This document shows, in pieces, positions 10,201 through 16,147 of a stretch of 23,083 bases of DNA. A program made the translations under genes and the position numbers. The first letter of the stretch is position 1. Each line of letters opens with the position of its first letter. Below the pieces are notes generated by a model. That model saw only the letters and a program-made list of their open reading frames with translations, had not been told where the DNA came from and did not search any database. Source of the stretch: an uncultured Dehalococcoidales bacterium (lineage in GTDB: Bacteria > Chloroflexota > Dehalococcoidia > UBA1151 > UBA1328); the NCBI GenBank assembly GCA_905614375.1, contig CAJQSP010000046.1, forward strand, positions 1 through 23,083. Direction: 5' to 3'.

Positions 10201-10970
10201 AGATCAACAATATTCGAGAACTAACCACCAAGCGTGGCGACAAGTTCATATCGCTAAACCTCACTCTTCTCGATGGCGACATCGAAATGGTCGTTTGGCC
10301 GAATATCCTCGAACAGAACCCAGCCCTGTGGGAGAACGGAAACTTCGTATCGGTATCCGGCGAGGTTCGTGAACGATTTGGAAGAATATCGCTATCGGTT
10401 GAAACAGCTTCTGAGTATCAACTAAAATCTGAAGGACAGGCCGAGTTCGAGGCGGAAACAGCCAAAAACGAACCTGCTCCTGTAGTAAGAGTTGGATTCA
10501 ACGAAGCAAGCCAACCTCGCCCTGTGTTGAACGACCCAGTTCAGCACACTCCGCCATCAAGGAAGCCAGTCACTGTTGCTCCGCAGGTCAATGAAACGCC
10601 ATCTAAAAACTACACCGCCTCGGCTCCGCCTCTGGCAGAGCCAATACCAACAATTTCTGAGGAAACTACGCTGACAACCGAATCCGCTGCCCCTAACGAT
10701 CTCGACAATGCCGACAACGGTATGAATGTTGGCCCAGTGCTTGTTCGAGTGAAAGAAACAGGCGATGCAGCCTACGATCGCTACCGTGTCGAAGACATCA
10801 TGAGGTTGTTCGCTGAATTCTCTGGTTCTGACCCAGCGATACTTGAGATCGAAACAGGAGAAAAAGTAGTTCGACTTGAGATGCCGTTTACAGTCCAATC
10901 AGGACCAAGACTTACAGACCGTCTTGACGAATTGCTCGGCACCGGCTCGGTTCGAACTGCAGTCATATAA
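7230..10970 (+). CDS. dnaE: DNA polymerase III alpha subunit, DnaE1 type
   Basis: The replicative polymerase catalytic subunit, 1246 residues from GTG at 7230; a TTG at 7224 is an alternative. The GTG is preferred because GAGAAA sits nine bases upstream. The N-terminal PHP domain retains what look like all its metal ligands: H7 and H9 (HLH), D18, H43 (TDHG), E68, H88, C138, D206 and H208, so an active proofreading exonuclease is plausible. The polymerase core has the acidic PDIDMDF cluster at 396-402 and a third aspartate, D554, in LLKMDFLGL. Other landmarks are YRPGPM, YQDQVM and FNKAHAVSYAY, then helix-hairpin-helix elements (GAFDEFG) and an OB fold near residues 985-1075. After a Pro/Glu-rich linker (about 1090-1165) comes a separate C-terminal domain of about 75 residues. 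E. coli DnaE is 1160 residues; the excess here is the linker and end domain. It stands alone, with the DUF2007-like gene 70 bases downstream. Confidence 0.97.
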   Translation: MTDQFVHLHNHSEFSLLDGFSRLDDMVNRAVELDQPAIALTDHGNLHGAIDIYQSAKKAGIKPIIGVEGYVATGARDERNPQKRSPFHMTLLVQNRVGYQNLLKLVTASHIEGFYYRPRMDREILEKYSEGLIVLSGCPSGELARYIKNGDMDAAHETLEWYGNVFQDRYYLEMMMHEHVPDQAEINESLIQLSSKTGLPMVVTNDSHYVRREDSEAQDILTCIQTNSNIKDPKRLHMEDTTYYLRSAAEMQAEWSHLPEALANTVKIAESCELELEFGQTFVPRYSTPQNNPSMDYLKELCHEGMKKRFDNNPSEEVLERLEHELGIIEETKFADYFLVCWDIFNFVNEKGILSAVRGSAAASLVLYCLEVTQIDPVEADLFFERFLNVERREMPDIDMDFADDRREEVIKYCIDHYGREHVAQIITFGTLGAKAAIRDTARALALPLELSDKLAKMVPLTLNIKLKDAIAESAEMRTEISRNRDSRELIEMAQRVEGSVRHASTHAAAVVISENPLTDYVPLQRSTSKKEDASPTTQYSMNPVADVGLLKMDFLGLANLSILDQCVKLIAETTGEHMGVYDVPINDANAFRVLGEGDTFGVFQLESEGMRKNVKQLKPTTINDLAAMIALYRPGPMEHIGTFIEAKHGRAEISYPHEDLRELLEPTYGVLVYQDQVMLIAQAFGGYTLGEADILRKAMGKKNVAVMKAEHEKFSKGALEKGYTQDQADTVFKLMEPFAGYGFNKAHAVSYAYIAYWTAYFKANYSTEYIAAVLDSASGNPEKVGMAIREASRLNIPVKPPNINYSRSGFTIERDADGNDAIRFGMGAVKNVGSAAIDFIVEVREAGGTFNDIEDICRRIDSKSLNRRTLESLIRVGAFDEFGGRGNLLESVDRIIAAIQRQTKLRESGQTSMFDMLGESVPAPMVEIEISGSDDTTDQERVIWERDLLGVELTQSPFTREMRQQPENIVVFAADISADLSGQKRAALGQINNIRELTTKRGDKFISLNLTLLDGDIEMVVWPNILEQNPALWENGNFVSVSGEVRERFGRISLSVETASEYQLKSEGQAEFEAETAKNEPAPVVRVGFNEASQPRPVLNDPVQHTPPSRKPVTVAPQVNETPSKNYTASAPPLAEPIPTISEETTLTTESAAPNDLDNADNGMNVGPVLVRVKETGDAAYDRYRVEDIMRLFAEFSGSDPAILEIETGEKVVRLEMPFTVQSGPRLTDRLDELLGTGSVRTAVI

Positions 10971-11040
10971 CTCTCACGGCTGCTGATTAGGCAAAAAAGT
11001 ATAGAGCCACACAGCCCACACCGATTCCTGGAGCGAAACG

Positions 11041-11310
11041 ATGAACTGGGAAGTGCTCACAACAGCCCCCGATCAACTCATCGGTGAATCGTGGTGCGGT
11101 CTCATTCGTACAGAAGGTGTCGACTGTAAGCTTCAGGCCGGCGACGCAGTTGGCTTCATGGGTGTATCAGTATTTCCAGTTCGACTTATGGTGCGGGCTG
11201 GAGAAGTTGAACTGGCACAGTCAATTCTCGATCAATACCTAGGAGACGACGAAGAACCACCTGAAGACTATCTGGAAGAATCTAAAGAAGTCACCGATAA
11301 GGTCGACTAA
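11041..11310 (+). CDS. Small DUF2007-like protein
   Basis: An 89-residue cytoplasmic protein. The first 65 residues follow the DUF2007 pattern: an opening strand (WEVLTTAP), a short helix running from the surface to a G-L-I-R-T-E-G-V turn, a G-D-A segment, and a final strand (FPVRLMVRAGEVELA) leading into a helix that ends near residue 67. The last 20 residues are acidic and probably unstructured. DUF2007 proteins have been called putative signal-transducing proteins, but no biochemical role is established. A good ribosome-binding site, GGAG seven bases before the ATG at 11041, supports the start. The gene may be read through from dnaE. Its TAA overlaps the stop of the oppositely oriented ogt gene by four bases, leaving no room for a terminator between them. 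Confidence 0.7.
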   Translation: MNWEVLTTAPDQLIGESWCGLIRTEGVDCKLQAGDAVGFMGVSVFPVRLMVRAGEVELAQSILDQYLGDDEEPPEDYLEESKEVTDKVD

Positions 11311-11870
11311 TGATTACCCTCCGATTGCCGGCCGGCTTCCATTGCCAGTAGACTCGATTTCAGCGGCAATCCAGCACCGCCAAATCCGCCCAAGGCTCCG
11401 CTCGAACTAATCACCCGATGACACGGCACTAACATCGCCAACTTATTGCGAGCCATCGCCTGTCCAGCTACGCGGGCAGCCTTCAAATTACCCACCTGCT
11501 CGGCTAGCCAGCCGTAACTACGAGTTTCGCCAGCTGGTATCGACCTGCAAGCGTCCCATGCGGCCCTAAAGAATGGCGTGGCCGAACGAGTGTCGATCGG
11601 AATATCTACCAGATCAATCAGTTCGCCTGCACAGTACGCCATGATCAGCGCACGAGAATCGGCATGCCTCCTAGGATCGTGAACTGCTAAAACCACTTCT
11701 GGTCGAACATAATCCAATGCTAATTCAGGCGAATCCTCAGGCAGGCTTGCCCTAACGACTCCGTGATCAGACGCAACGATCGCAACCCAGCCCATATCCG
11801 TATCGAACACATCGTAAGTTAAATCTTCTTCGATTCGAGTCTTCGCCAATCTAAACGCTCCGTCCGTCAC
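11307..11870 (-). CDS. ogt: Methylated-DNA--protein-cysteine methyltransferase
   Basis: A suicide repair protein that moves alkyl groups from O6-alkylguanine (and O4-alkylthymine) in DNA to its own cysteine. With the GTG at 11870 it has about 187 residues, normal for the Ogt/MGMT family. The N-terminal region opens with a DTDMGW strand pattern. The DNA-binding C-terminal half has TPFFRAAW, the SYG turn, the R-V-A-G-x-A-M-A-R-N helix and the active-site motif PCHRV with acceptor Cys150, followed by G-x-L-G-G-F-G-G and the LLAMEA helix. The frame stays open upstream into the neighbouring tRNA gene, but translation there is only the antisense of a tRNA, so the start must lie below 11914. TTG codons at 11885, 11873 and 11849 are alternatives, and none has a strong ribosome-binding site. 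It may be co-transcribed with the tRNA-Val just upstream. Confidence 0.9.
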   Translation of the reverse strand: MTDGAFRLAKTRIEEDLTYDVFDTDMGWVAIVASDHGVVRASLPEDSPELALDYVRPEVVLAVHDPRRHADSRALIMAYCAGELIDLVDIPIDTRSATPFFRAAWDACRSIPAGETRSYGWLAEQVGNLKAARVAGQAMARNKLAMLVPCHRVISSSGALGGFGGAGLPLKSSLLAMEAGRQSEGNH

Positions 11871-11913
11871 CAAGCTCTGGACCAATTCCGCCCAACTGTC
11901 GAATAAAGAAGTT

Positions 11914-11990
11914 TGGTGGGCGATGTAGGATTCGAACCTACGACCCCTTGCTTGTAAGGCAAGTGCTCTAACCAACTGAGCTAATCGCCC
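11914..11990 (-). tRNA. tRNA-Val (anticodon TAC), copy 1
   Basis: The minus strand folds as a full cloverleaf beginning GGGCGAT, paired with ATCGCCC, discriminator A and an encoded CCA (11914-11916). The anticodon stem CTTGC/GCAAG carries the loop CTTACAA, giving anticodon TAC, which reads GTA and GTG. The T loop is TTCGAAT. It differs from the second copy at 12507-12583 at only two positions, which pair with each other. Confidence 0.97.
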
Positions 11991-12224
11991 AAACATGCTG
12001 GTAAATGAACCATCTTCCCGCCCTTTGCTACGTTAGTAACGTTCCGGCGGTTTCAAATGCCCCGTTAGGAGCCGTCGTAAACCAGTTCTTCAATTGTCGA
12101 AATATGACCTTCCCCTATCGCAAGCGCGGATTTTACACGGCGCTAGCACTAAACGATTAGTCATATTGCCCAGCGATAGCCCGGCGGCGCAGCCTCAGAA
12201 TGACTGGAATACCTAGGGCATCAG

Positions 12225-12251
12225 TAGCGCTCCGATCATATCGGAGCGCTA
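12225..12251. other. Perfect 12-bp inverted repeat between tRNA-Arg and tRNA-Val
   Basis: TAGCGCTCCGAT and its exact reverse complement are separated by three bases, giving a very stable hairpin in either transcript. It starts 11 bases below the 3' end of the tRNA-Arg gene. No T-tract follows on either strand, so it is either a U-less terminator, a processing or stability element, or a protein site. Confidence 0.85.
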
Positions 12252-12261
12252 TGGGAGAATA

Positions 12262-12338
12262 TGGCGCGCTTGGCGGGATTTGAACCCACGACCTCAGCCT
12301 TCGCAGGGCTGCGCTCTATCCAGCTGAGCTACAAGCGC
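12262..12338 (-). tRNA. tRNA-Arg (anticodon GCG)
   Basis: The acceptor GCGCTTG pairs with CAAGCGC; the discriminator is G and CCA is encoded (12262-12264). The anticodon stem CAGCC/GGCTG holds the loop CTGCGAA, so the anticodon is GCG, reading CGC and CGT. Most bacteria use ACG here, converted to ICG by TadA. T loop TTCAAAT and D stem are normal. Confidence 0.95.
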
Positions 12339-12344
12339 ACAAAT

Positions 12345-12379
12345 GTGGACGAATCCACGTATTGAATTTTACTTCAATA
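12345..12379. other. Two hairpins in the tRNA-Leu to tRNA-Arg spacer
   Basis: GTGGA/TCCAC (12345-12358), which has a TTCG tetraloop on the transcribed minus strand, and TATTGAA/TTCAATA (12360-12379, 6-base loop) fill most of the 51-base spacer. They may act in processing of the tRNA precursor; neither is followed by a T-tract. Confidence 0.6.
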
Positions 12380-12389
12380 AACACAAATA

Positions 12390-12475
12390 TGGTGCCGAGA
12401 GCGAGAGTCGAACTCGCACGCCCTTGCGGGCACTACGCCCTGAACGTAGCGCGTCTGCCATTTCGCCACCTCGGC
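12390..12475 (-). tRNA. tRNA-Leu (anticodon CAG)
   Basis: A class II tRNA of 86 bases including encoded CCA (12390-12392). The acceptor GCCGAGG pairs with TCTCGGC (one G-T pair). The anticodon stem CTACG/CGTAG holds TTCAGGG, anticodon CAG. A long variable arm (TGCCCGCAAGGGCG) follows, as expected for leucine, and the T loop is TTCGACT. Confidence 0.97.
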
Positions 12476-12484
12476 ACGAGGTAA

Positions 12485-12504
12485 CAGGCTATTTGTGAAG
12501 CCTG
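12485..12504. other. Hairpin in the tRNA-Val to tRNA-Leu spacer
   Basis: CAGGCT and AGCCTG pair around an 8-base loop inside the 31-base spacer between the tRNA-Val copy 2 and tRNA-Leu genes. It probably forms in the precursor transcript; the function is unknown. Confidence 0.55.
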
Positions 12505-12506
12505 AG

Positions 12507-12583
12507 TGGTGGGCGATGTAGGATTCGAACCTACGACCCCCTGCTTGTAAGGCAGGTGCTCTAACCAACTGAGCTAATCGCCC
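12507..12583 (-). tRNA. tRNA-Val (anticodon TAC), copy 2
   Basis: Same cloverleaf as the copy at 11914-11990, with encoded CCA (12507-12509). The anticodon stem here is CCTGC/GCAGG instead of CTTGC/GCAAG, so one T-A pair is replaced by a C-G pair; every other base, including the loop CTTACAA, is identical. Confidence 0.97.
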
Positions 12584-12598
12584 AAACTATCAAGTGTA

Positions 12599-12625
12599 CT
12601 CGTCATATTCAGGAAACCCGACGAG
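12599..12625. other. Inverted repeat in the tRNA-Met to tRNA-Val spacer
   Basis: CTCGTC and GACGAG are 15 bases apart, so the precursor could fold a 6-bp stem there. This is modest on its own and noted because every other spacer of the cluster also has a hairpin. Confidence 0.4.
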
Positions 12626-12664
12626 CGCCCAGTCATTTTTTTGCTGAGCAATTGCCAATGTGAA

Positions 12665-12741
12665 TGGTAGCGATGGTGGGACTTGAACCTACGACCTCGC
12701 GCTTATGAAGCGCGCGCTCTAACCGGCTGAGCTACATCGCC
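12665..12741 (-). tRNA. tRNA with CAT anticodon, probably elongator Met
   Basis: First tRNA behind the cluster promoter. The acceptor GGCGATG pairs with CATCGCT, so pair 1-72 is G-T; discriminator A and CCA (12665-12667) are encoded. The anticodon stem CGCGC/GCGCG holds TTCATAA, anticodon CAT. It lacks the GGG/CCC anticodon stem of initiators, so elongator Met is favoured, with tRNA-Ile2 (lysidine-modified CAT) as an alternative. The T stem GTAGG/CCCAC contains an A-C mismatch. Confidence 0.9.
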
Positions 12742-12789
12742 ATGACATTCGATACGATCAGTAACCGAAATCAATAACCGCAATAATTT

Positions 12790-12818
12790 ATGGTAGCCAC
12801 GGTACAAACGCCGGTCAA
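12790..12818 (-). promoter_or_regulatory. Sigma-70-type promoter of the tRNA cluster
   Basis: On the minus strand TTGACC (12813-12818) is followed after exactly 17 bases by TACCAT (12790-12795), a good housekeeping promoter with optimal spacing. Transcription would start about 40 bases upstream of the first tRNA (Met), which fits a short leader. Confidence 0.65.
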
Positions 12819-12927
12819 CGAAATTGCAAGCGACTACGCGGGTAATTGGTCAATCGACTACCGAGATTCAAATCAACAGGACGCCCACACTCGTCGACAT
12901 TCTCGATAGAAAATTCCGGCAGCGAGA

Positions 12928-13425
12928 CTACTCCGCTACGTAGTCGCCAGTCTTGCCACCGCTCTTGCAGAGCAGGCGTAGACGATCTACCCGCATTGCA
13001 CGGTCAACTGCTTTGCACATGTCATAAACCGTCAATGCTGCGATGCTCGCAGCAGTAAGTGCTTCCATCTCGACACCGGTTTTACCTGAGGTACGAGCGG
13101 TGCTGGTAATAGAAAGCCCAACCCCATTGGCGAGATCGCCAAAGTCGATTGTTATCTGGTTTAGTGCCAGCGGGTGGCACAGTGGAATTAGATCCGATGT
13201 CTTCTTTCCACCCATCACACCGGCTATTCTCGCAACGCCAAGAACATCGCCCTTATCGAATCCACCTGAACGGATCAAATCGAGAGTCGACTGTTCCATA
13301 TGAATTTCGCAGCCAGCGGTAGCGACGCGCTCAGTGATATATTTCGAGCCGACATCAACCATCCGAGCCTTGCCCGACGCATCGATGTGGCTCAGGCCAC
13401 TACTGGTATCTGGTGATTCCGACAT
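12928..13425 (-). CDS. moaC: Cyclic pyranopterin monophosphate synthase
   Basis: MoaC works with MoaA in the first step of molybdenum cofactor synthesis, closing the cyclic phosphate of pyranopterin monophosphate in the cytoplasm as a hexamer. The 165-residue length is normal. Family signatures are all present: LSHIDASGKARMVDVG (11-26), the IPLCHPL motif (80-86) with its conserved C and H, the GVEMEALTAAS segment (118-127), the YDMCKAVD helix (134-141, including the conserved D and K) and the C-terminal KSGGKTGDY. The ATG at 13425 lies eight bases below the stop of rnhA, so the two genes are almost certainly co-transcribed. moaA is two genes upstream in the same direction. Confidence 0.97.
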   Translation of the reverse strand: MSESPDTSSGLSHIDASGKARMVDVGSKYITERVATAGCEIHMEQSTLDLIRSGGFDKGDVLGVARIAGVMGGKKTSDLIPLCHPLALNQITIDFGDLANGVGLSITSTARTSGKTGVEMEALTAASIAALTVYDMCKAVDRAMRVDRLRLLCKSGGKTGDYVAE

Positions 13426-13433
13426 ATCGCTAT

Positions 13434-13928
13434 CTACCCGTTCAACTTCATGAATTCTTCGTCAACAATCTGACCCGAGGCAGGCCCACGTGCAGCATCG
13501 TTCGCAAGGGTGTCACATCGTTCATTCTCAACGTGACCAGTATGCCCTCTAATCCACTCAAAGCTAACATCGTGGCGATCACAGGCATCCAACAATCGCT
13601 GCCACATATCCGTATTCAGTGCTTTTTCTTTCTTGTTGCGCATCCATCCGTTAGCCTGCCACTTCTTAGCCCAACCCTTCTCGACACCGTTAATAACGTA
13701 CTTAGAATCGGTGGTGACAACTACGCGCTGCCGACCTTTAAGAACGTCGAGAGCCGTTATCGCTCCAAGCAACTCCATCCGATTATTGGTGGTGTGCTTA
13801 AAGCCTTGGCTGAACTCTTTGACGTTATCACCGTACTTGAGAACGGTCCCGTAGCCGCCCGGACCCGGGTTTCCGATAGCTGAACCATCGGAGAAAGCGT
13901 AGACAGTGTTGTGATTATTCTTGGTCAT
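13434..13928 (-). CDS. rnhA: Ribonuclease HI
   Basis: Cuts the RNA strand of RNA-DNA hybrids in the cytoplasm, clearing R-loops and primer remnants. From the ATG at 13928 it has 164 residues, close to the usual 155. The catalytic residues are all visible: D14 in FSDGSAIGNPG, E52 in NNRMELLG, D74 in TTDSKYV, H129 in RGHTGH and D139 in ERCDTLA. The basic handle region (KGWAKKWQANGW, about residues 84-96) typical of E. coli-type RNase HI is also there. The frame can be extended to a TTG at 13946, but the ATG fits the family start better. It sits between moaA and moaC and is probably in one transcript with moaC. There is no functional link to cofactor synthesis beyond position. Confidence 0.96.
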   Translation of the reverse strand: MTKNNHNTVYAFSDGSAIGNPGPGGYGTVLKYGDNVKEFSQGFKHTTNNRMELLGAITALDVLKGRQRVVVTTDSKYVINGVEKGWAKKWQANGWMRNKKEKALNTDMWQRLLDACDRHDVSFEWIRGHTGHVENERCDTLANDAARGPASGQIVDEEFMKLNG

Positions 13929-14158
13929 CGCAACCCATTGAAACAAACATTCGCTTCAGCCACAATCTGACGCAGCGTTAAAAGACTCAGACTTCATAGT
14001 CCGCAGATCACCATATTAGCGTCGACAAACACGAGTGCTAGAAATATTGCTACGCCGATCCAAATGGGTGTCGGAAAACACGTGAATGACTACGACGAAA
14101 AATATCCGATTGGCACGAAATGCTCAGATTCCCTAAACCAACCCGGTTCATTTAAAGT

Positions 14159-15217
14159 CTAGCCGCCGATGTAATACATCTCAACTTTGTCGCCATCGCT
14201 CGAAGAACCAGCATTGAACTCGGTGTCTTTAGAACGTAGATCCGAATAACGATCGTCTCGGACAGTCCAAACCTTAGCGATAATTTCGGCAATATCAGCA
14301 TCGCTCGCATCCGAACGTAACGCCGACTTCAGATCGGTTCCGCCAGTAGCAAACAGACAGGTCACAAGCTTGCCGTCTGTCGACAAACGAGCACGAGAGC
14401 AGCTTCCGCAGAACGGCTCGCTAACAGACGAAATAACGCCGATCTCGCCTTCGCCATCGAGATACCGATATCGACTGGCAACCTCACCGTCGTAGTTTGC
14501 AGCTAACGCTTCAAGAGGGAACTCAGCGCCGATCATCTCAACGACCTCTTTGGAGGTAACGACCTGAGACAACTCCCAGCCGTTCTTGGTTCCGACGTCC
14601 ATGAACTCGATGAAACGAACGATAGCCCCGGTACCTTTGAAATATCTGGCAGTATCGATCAGCGTGTTATCGTTCACTCCCCGCTGAACAACTACATTGA
14701 TCTTGATCGGATCGAACCCAAGTTCAGTAGCGACTTTGATGCCTTCGAGAGTGTTCTTCGGACCCTGCGGACGCCCTGACATCTTCTTGAAGATGTCCTC
14801 GTCAATCGAATCAAGCGAGATGGTAAGTCGGTTCAGACCGGCATCTTTCAACTCCTGAGCGTACTTTGCCAGCAGATAACCGTTAGTGGTCATCGCTATA
14901 TCTTCTATGCCGTCTATGGCAGAAAGACTCGATATCAATTCGGGAAGATTGGCACGAACTAGCGGCTCGCCACCAGTGATTCGCAATTTAGAAACACCTG
15001 CATGAGCAAATATTTTCGCCAATCGCTCGATCTCTTCAAAAGACAGAATGTGCGATCGAGGCAAAAATTCGTACTTCTCACCAAAAATTTCCGCTGGCAT
15101 GCAGTAAGTGCAGCGGAAATTACAACGATCCGTAACCGAAATGCGCAAATCGCGCACGGGTCGGTTCAGCTTGTCGGTTATCCCTTTAAGGAATGGTAAT
15201 TCAGATGTTTTTGACAT
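14159..15217 (-). CDS. moaA: GTP 3',8-cyclase (radical SAM)
   Basis: MoaA converts GTP to 3',8-cyclo-dihydro-GTP by radical chemistry, the first committed step of molybdenum cofactor synthesis; MoaC then makes the pyranopterin. The 352-residue length is slightly above typical. Cluster 1 ligands are C32, C36 and C39 in CNFRCTYC, and the SAM-binding GGEP lies at 82-85. Cluster 2, which holds GTP, has C270, C273 and C287 in the CGSCSRARLSTDGK region. The protein ends in the Gly-Gly tail (351-352) that is needed for activity. The start is an ATG at 15217, preceded by AAATC and no clear ribosome-binding site. A 230-base gap without an identifiable gene separates it from rnhA, so moaC may have its own promoter there, although I cannot point to one. 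Confidence 0.97.
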   Translation of the reverse strand: MSKTSELPFLKGITDKLNRPVRDLRISVTDRCNFRCTYCMPAEIFGEKYEFLPRSHILSFEEIERLAKIFAHAGVSKLRITGGEPLVRANLPELISSLSAIDGIEDIAMTTNGYLLAKYAQELKDAGLNRLTISLDSIDEDIFKKMSGRPQGPKNTLEGIKVATELGFDPIKINVVVQRGVNDNTLIDTARYFKGTGAIVRFIEFMDVGTKNGWELSQVVTSKEVVEMIGAEFPLEALAANYDGEVASRYRYLDGEGEIGVISSVSEPFCGSCSRARLSTDGKLVTCLFATGGTDLKSALRSDASDADIAEIIAKVWTVRDDRYSDLRSKDTEFNAGSSSDGDKVEMYYIGG

Positions 15218-15336
15218 GGGATTAGGAGTGTAGCTTCAAATACGTCGATACTTGACGTCGTTGCAATCACTTAATAATAACGCTGTAAACGATATTTGCC
15301 GGTGGCACACCGACAGAATCGATCCGCATCACTTCT

Positions 15337-15939
15337 TTAGATCAGCGATCCCAACGTATCGGTCAATCCTCGCAAAGCAGTCCCGCGGTGACTGATTTCA
15401 TCTTTCTCTTCGCCAGTTAATTGCGCAGTGGTTTTCGCGTGCGATGCCAGCCAGAAAACCGGATCGTACCCGAATCCGTTCTCTCCAATGGGTTCGTGAA
15501 TGATCGCACCTTCCATTACACCCTTGCTCGTTACAACACCGCCTGGAACTGCATCACCAACAAGAGCTAGCACAGCGACGAACCGTGCGGTGCGCTCCCA
15601 ACCAGGCAGATGCTTCATCTTGTCGAGCACCAACTGCACTCGACCTTCATCATCCAGGCCTTCTCTGCCATATCGTGCTGAGAGAACCCCTGGCTCGCCA
15701 TTGAGCGAATCAATTTCTAATCCGGAATCGTCTGCAATCGTAAGTTCGCCCGACTCACGTGCATAGGCGCGTGCCTTTATCACCGCATTTTCCTCAAACG
15801 TCGCGCCTGTCTCGTTGACCTCCAGCGTGATACCCAAGTCATCAAGTCCGACCAACTTAAAAGGCATGTCAGAAAGCATTCTTGAGAACTCACGTACCTT
15901 GCCAGAATTCCGTGTCGCTACGAGCAATTTCTTAGTCAT
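15337..15939 (-). CDS. rdgB: XTP/dITP diphosphatase (HAM1/RdgB family)
   Basis: Hydrolyses non-canonical purine triphosphates (XTP, dITP, ITP) to monophosphates, keeping them out of DNA and RNA. The chosen ATG at 15939 gives 200 residues, the standard family size, and places the substrate-binding LVATRNSGKVREF at the very N-terminus. A longer frame to 15981 would add an uncharacteristic hydrophobic leader. Other signatures are the catalytic E of the ENA helix, ADDSGLEIDSLNGEPGV, GFGYDPVFW and SHRGTAL near the end. It is transcribed away from coxB, with 208 bases between the two starts holding both promoters. moaA lies 119 bases downstream in the same orientation, so read-through from rdgB into moaA is possible. 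Confidence 0.96.
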   Translation of the reverse strand: MTKKLLVATRNSGKVREFSRMLSDMPFKLVGLDDLGITLEVNETGATFEENAVIKARAYARESGELTIADDSGLEIDSLNGEPGVLSARYGREGLDDEGRVQLVLDKMKHLPGWERTARFVAVLALVGDAVPGGVVTSKGVMEGAIIHEPIGENGFGYDPVFWLASHAKTTAQLTGEEKDEISHRGTALRGLTDTLGSLI

Positions 15940-16147
15940 AAACACAAACGTAACCCTAAAGACTAAGAGCGGGGTAATCAAAGCCAGTAAAAAAGGTTAG
16001 TTATTCGGGATTTATTGACCGTTGCGGGTGGAAATACCGAGTGTTACGCTTTCCAAGCTTCTAACGTTACATTGCCGATTTTAGTTGTCGGTGTTTTTTT
16101 GTGATGATTCATTTACAACACCCCCGCACGCCACGTACAGCTCCCAG

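Noticed and set aside
11871..11996. N-terminal extension of ogt starting inside the tRNA-Val gene
   Set aside because: The added residues are simply the translation of the tRNA sequence (a QLVRAL...RRFESY pattern) and appear likewise in front of other frames that cross tRNAs.
12374..12568. 64-residue open frame across tRNA-Leu and tRNA-Val
   Set aside because: It consists of translated tRNA genes; there is no protein-like content outside them.
15298..15314. Hairpin CGGTG/CACCG between moaA and rdgB as a terminator
   Set aside because: Short stem, no T-tract, and the genes are in the same direction; no support for termination.
16085..16147. Longer coxB start at TTG 16085
   Set aside because: It would add 21 residues in front of an otherwise standard lipoprotein signal peptide; the ATG at 16148 fits the lipobox distance.
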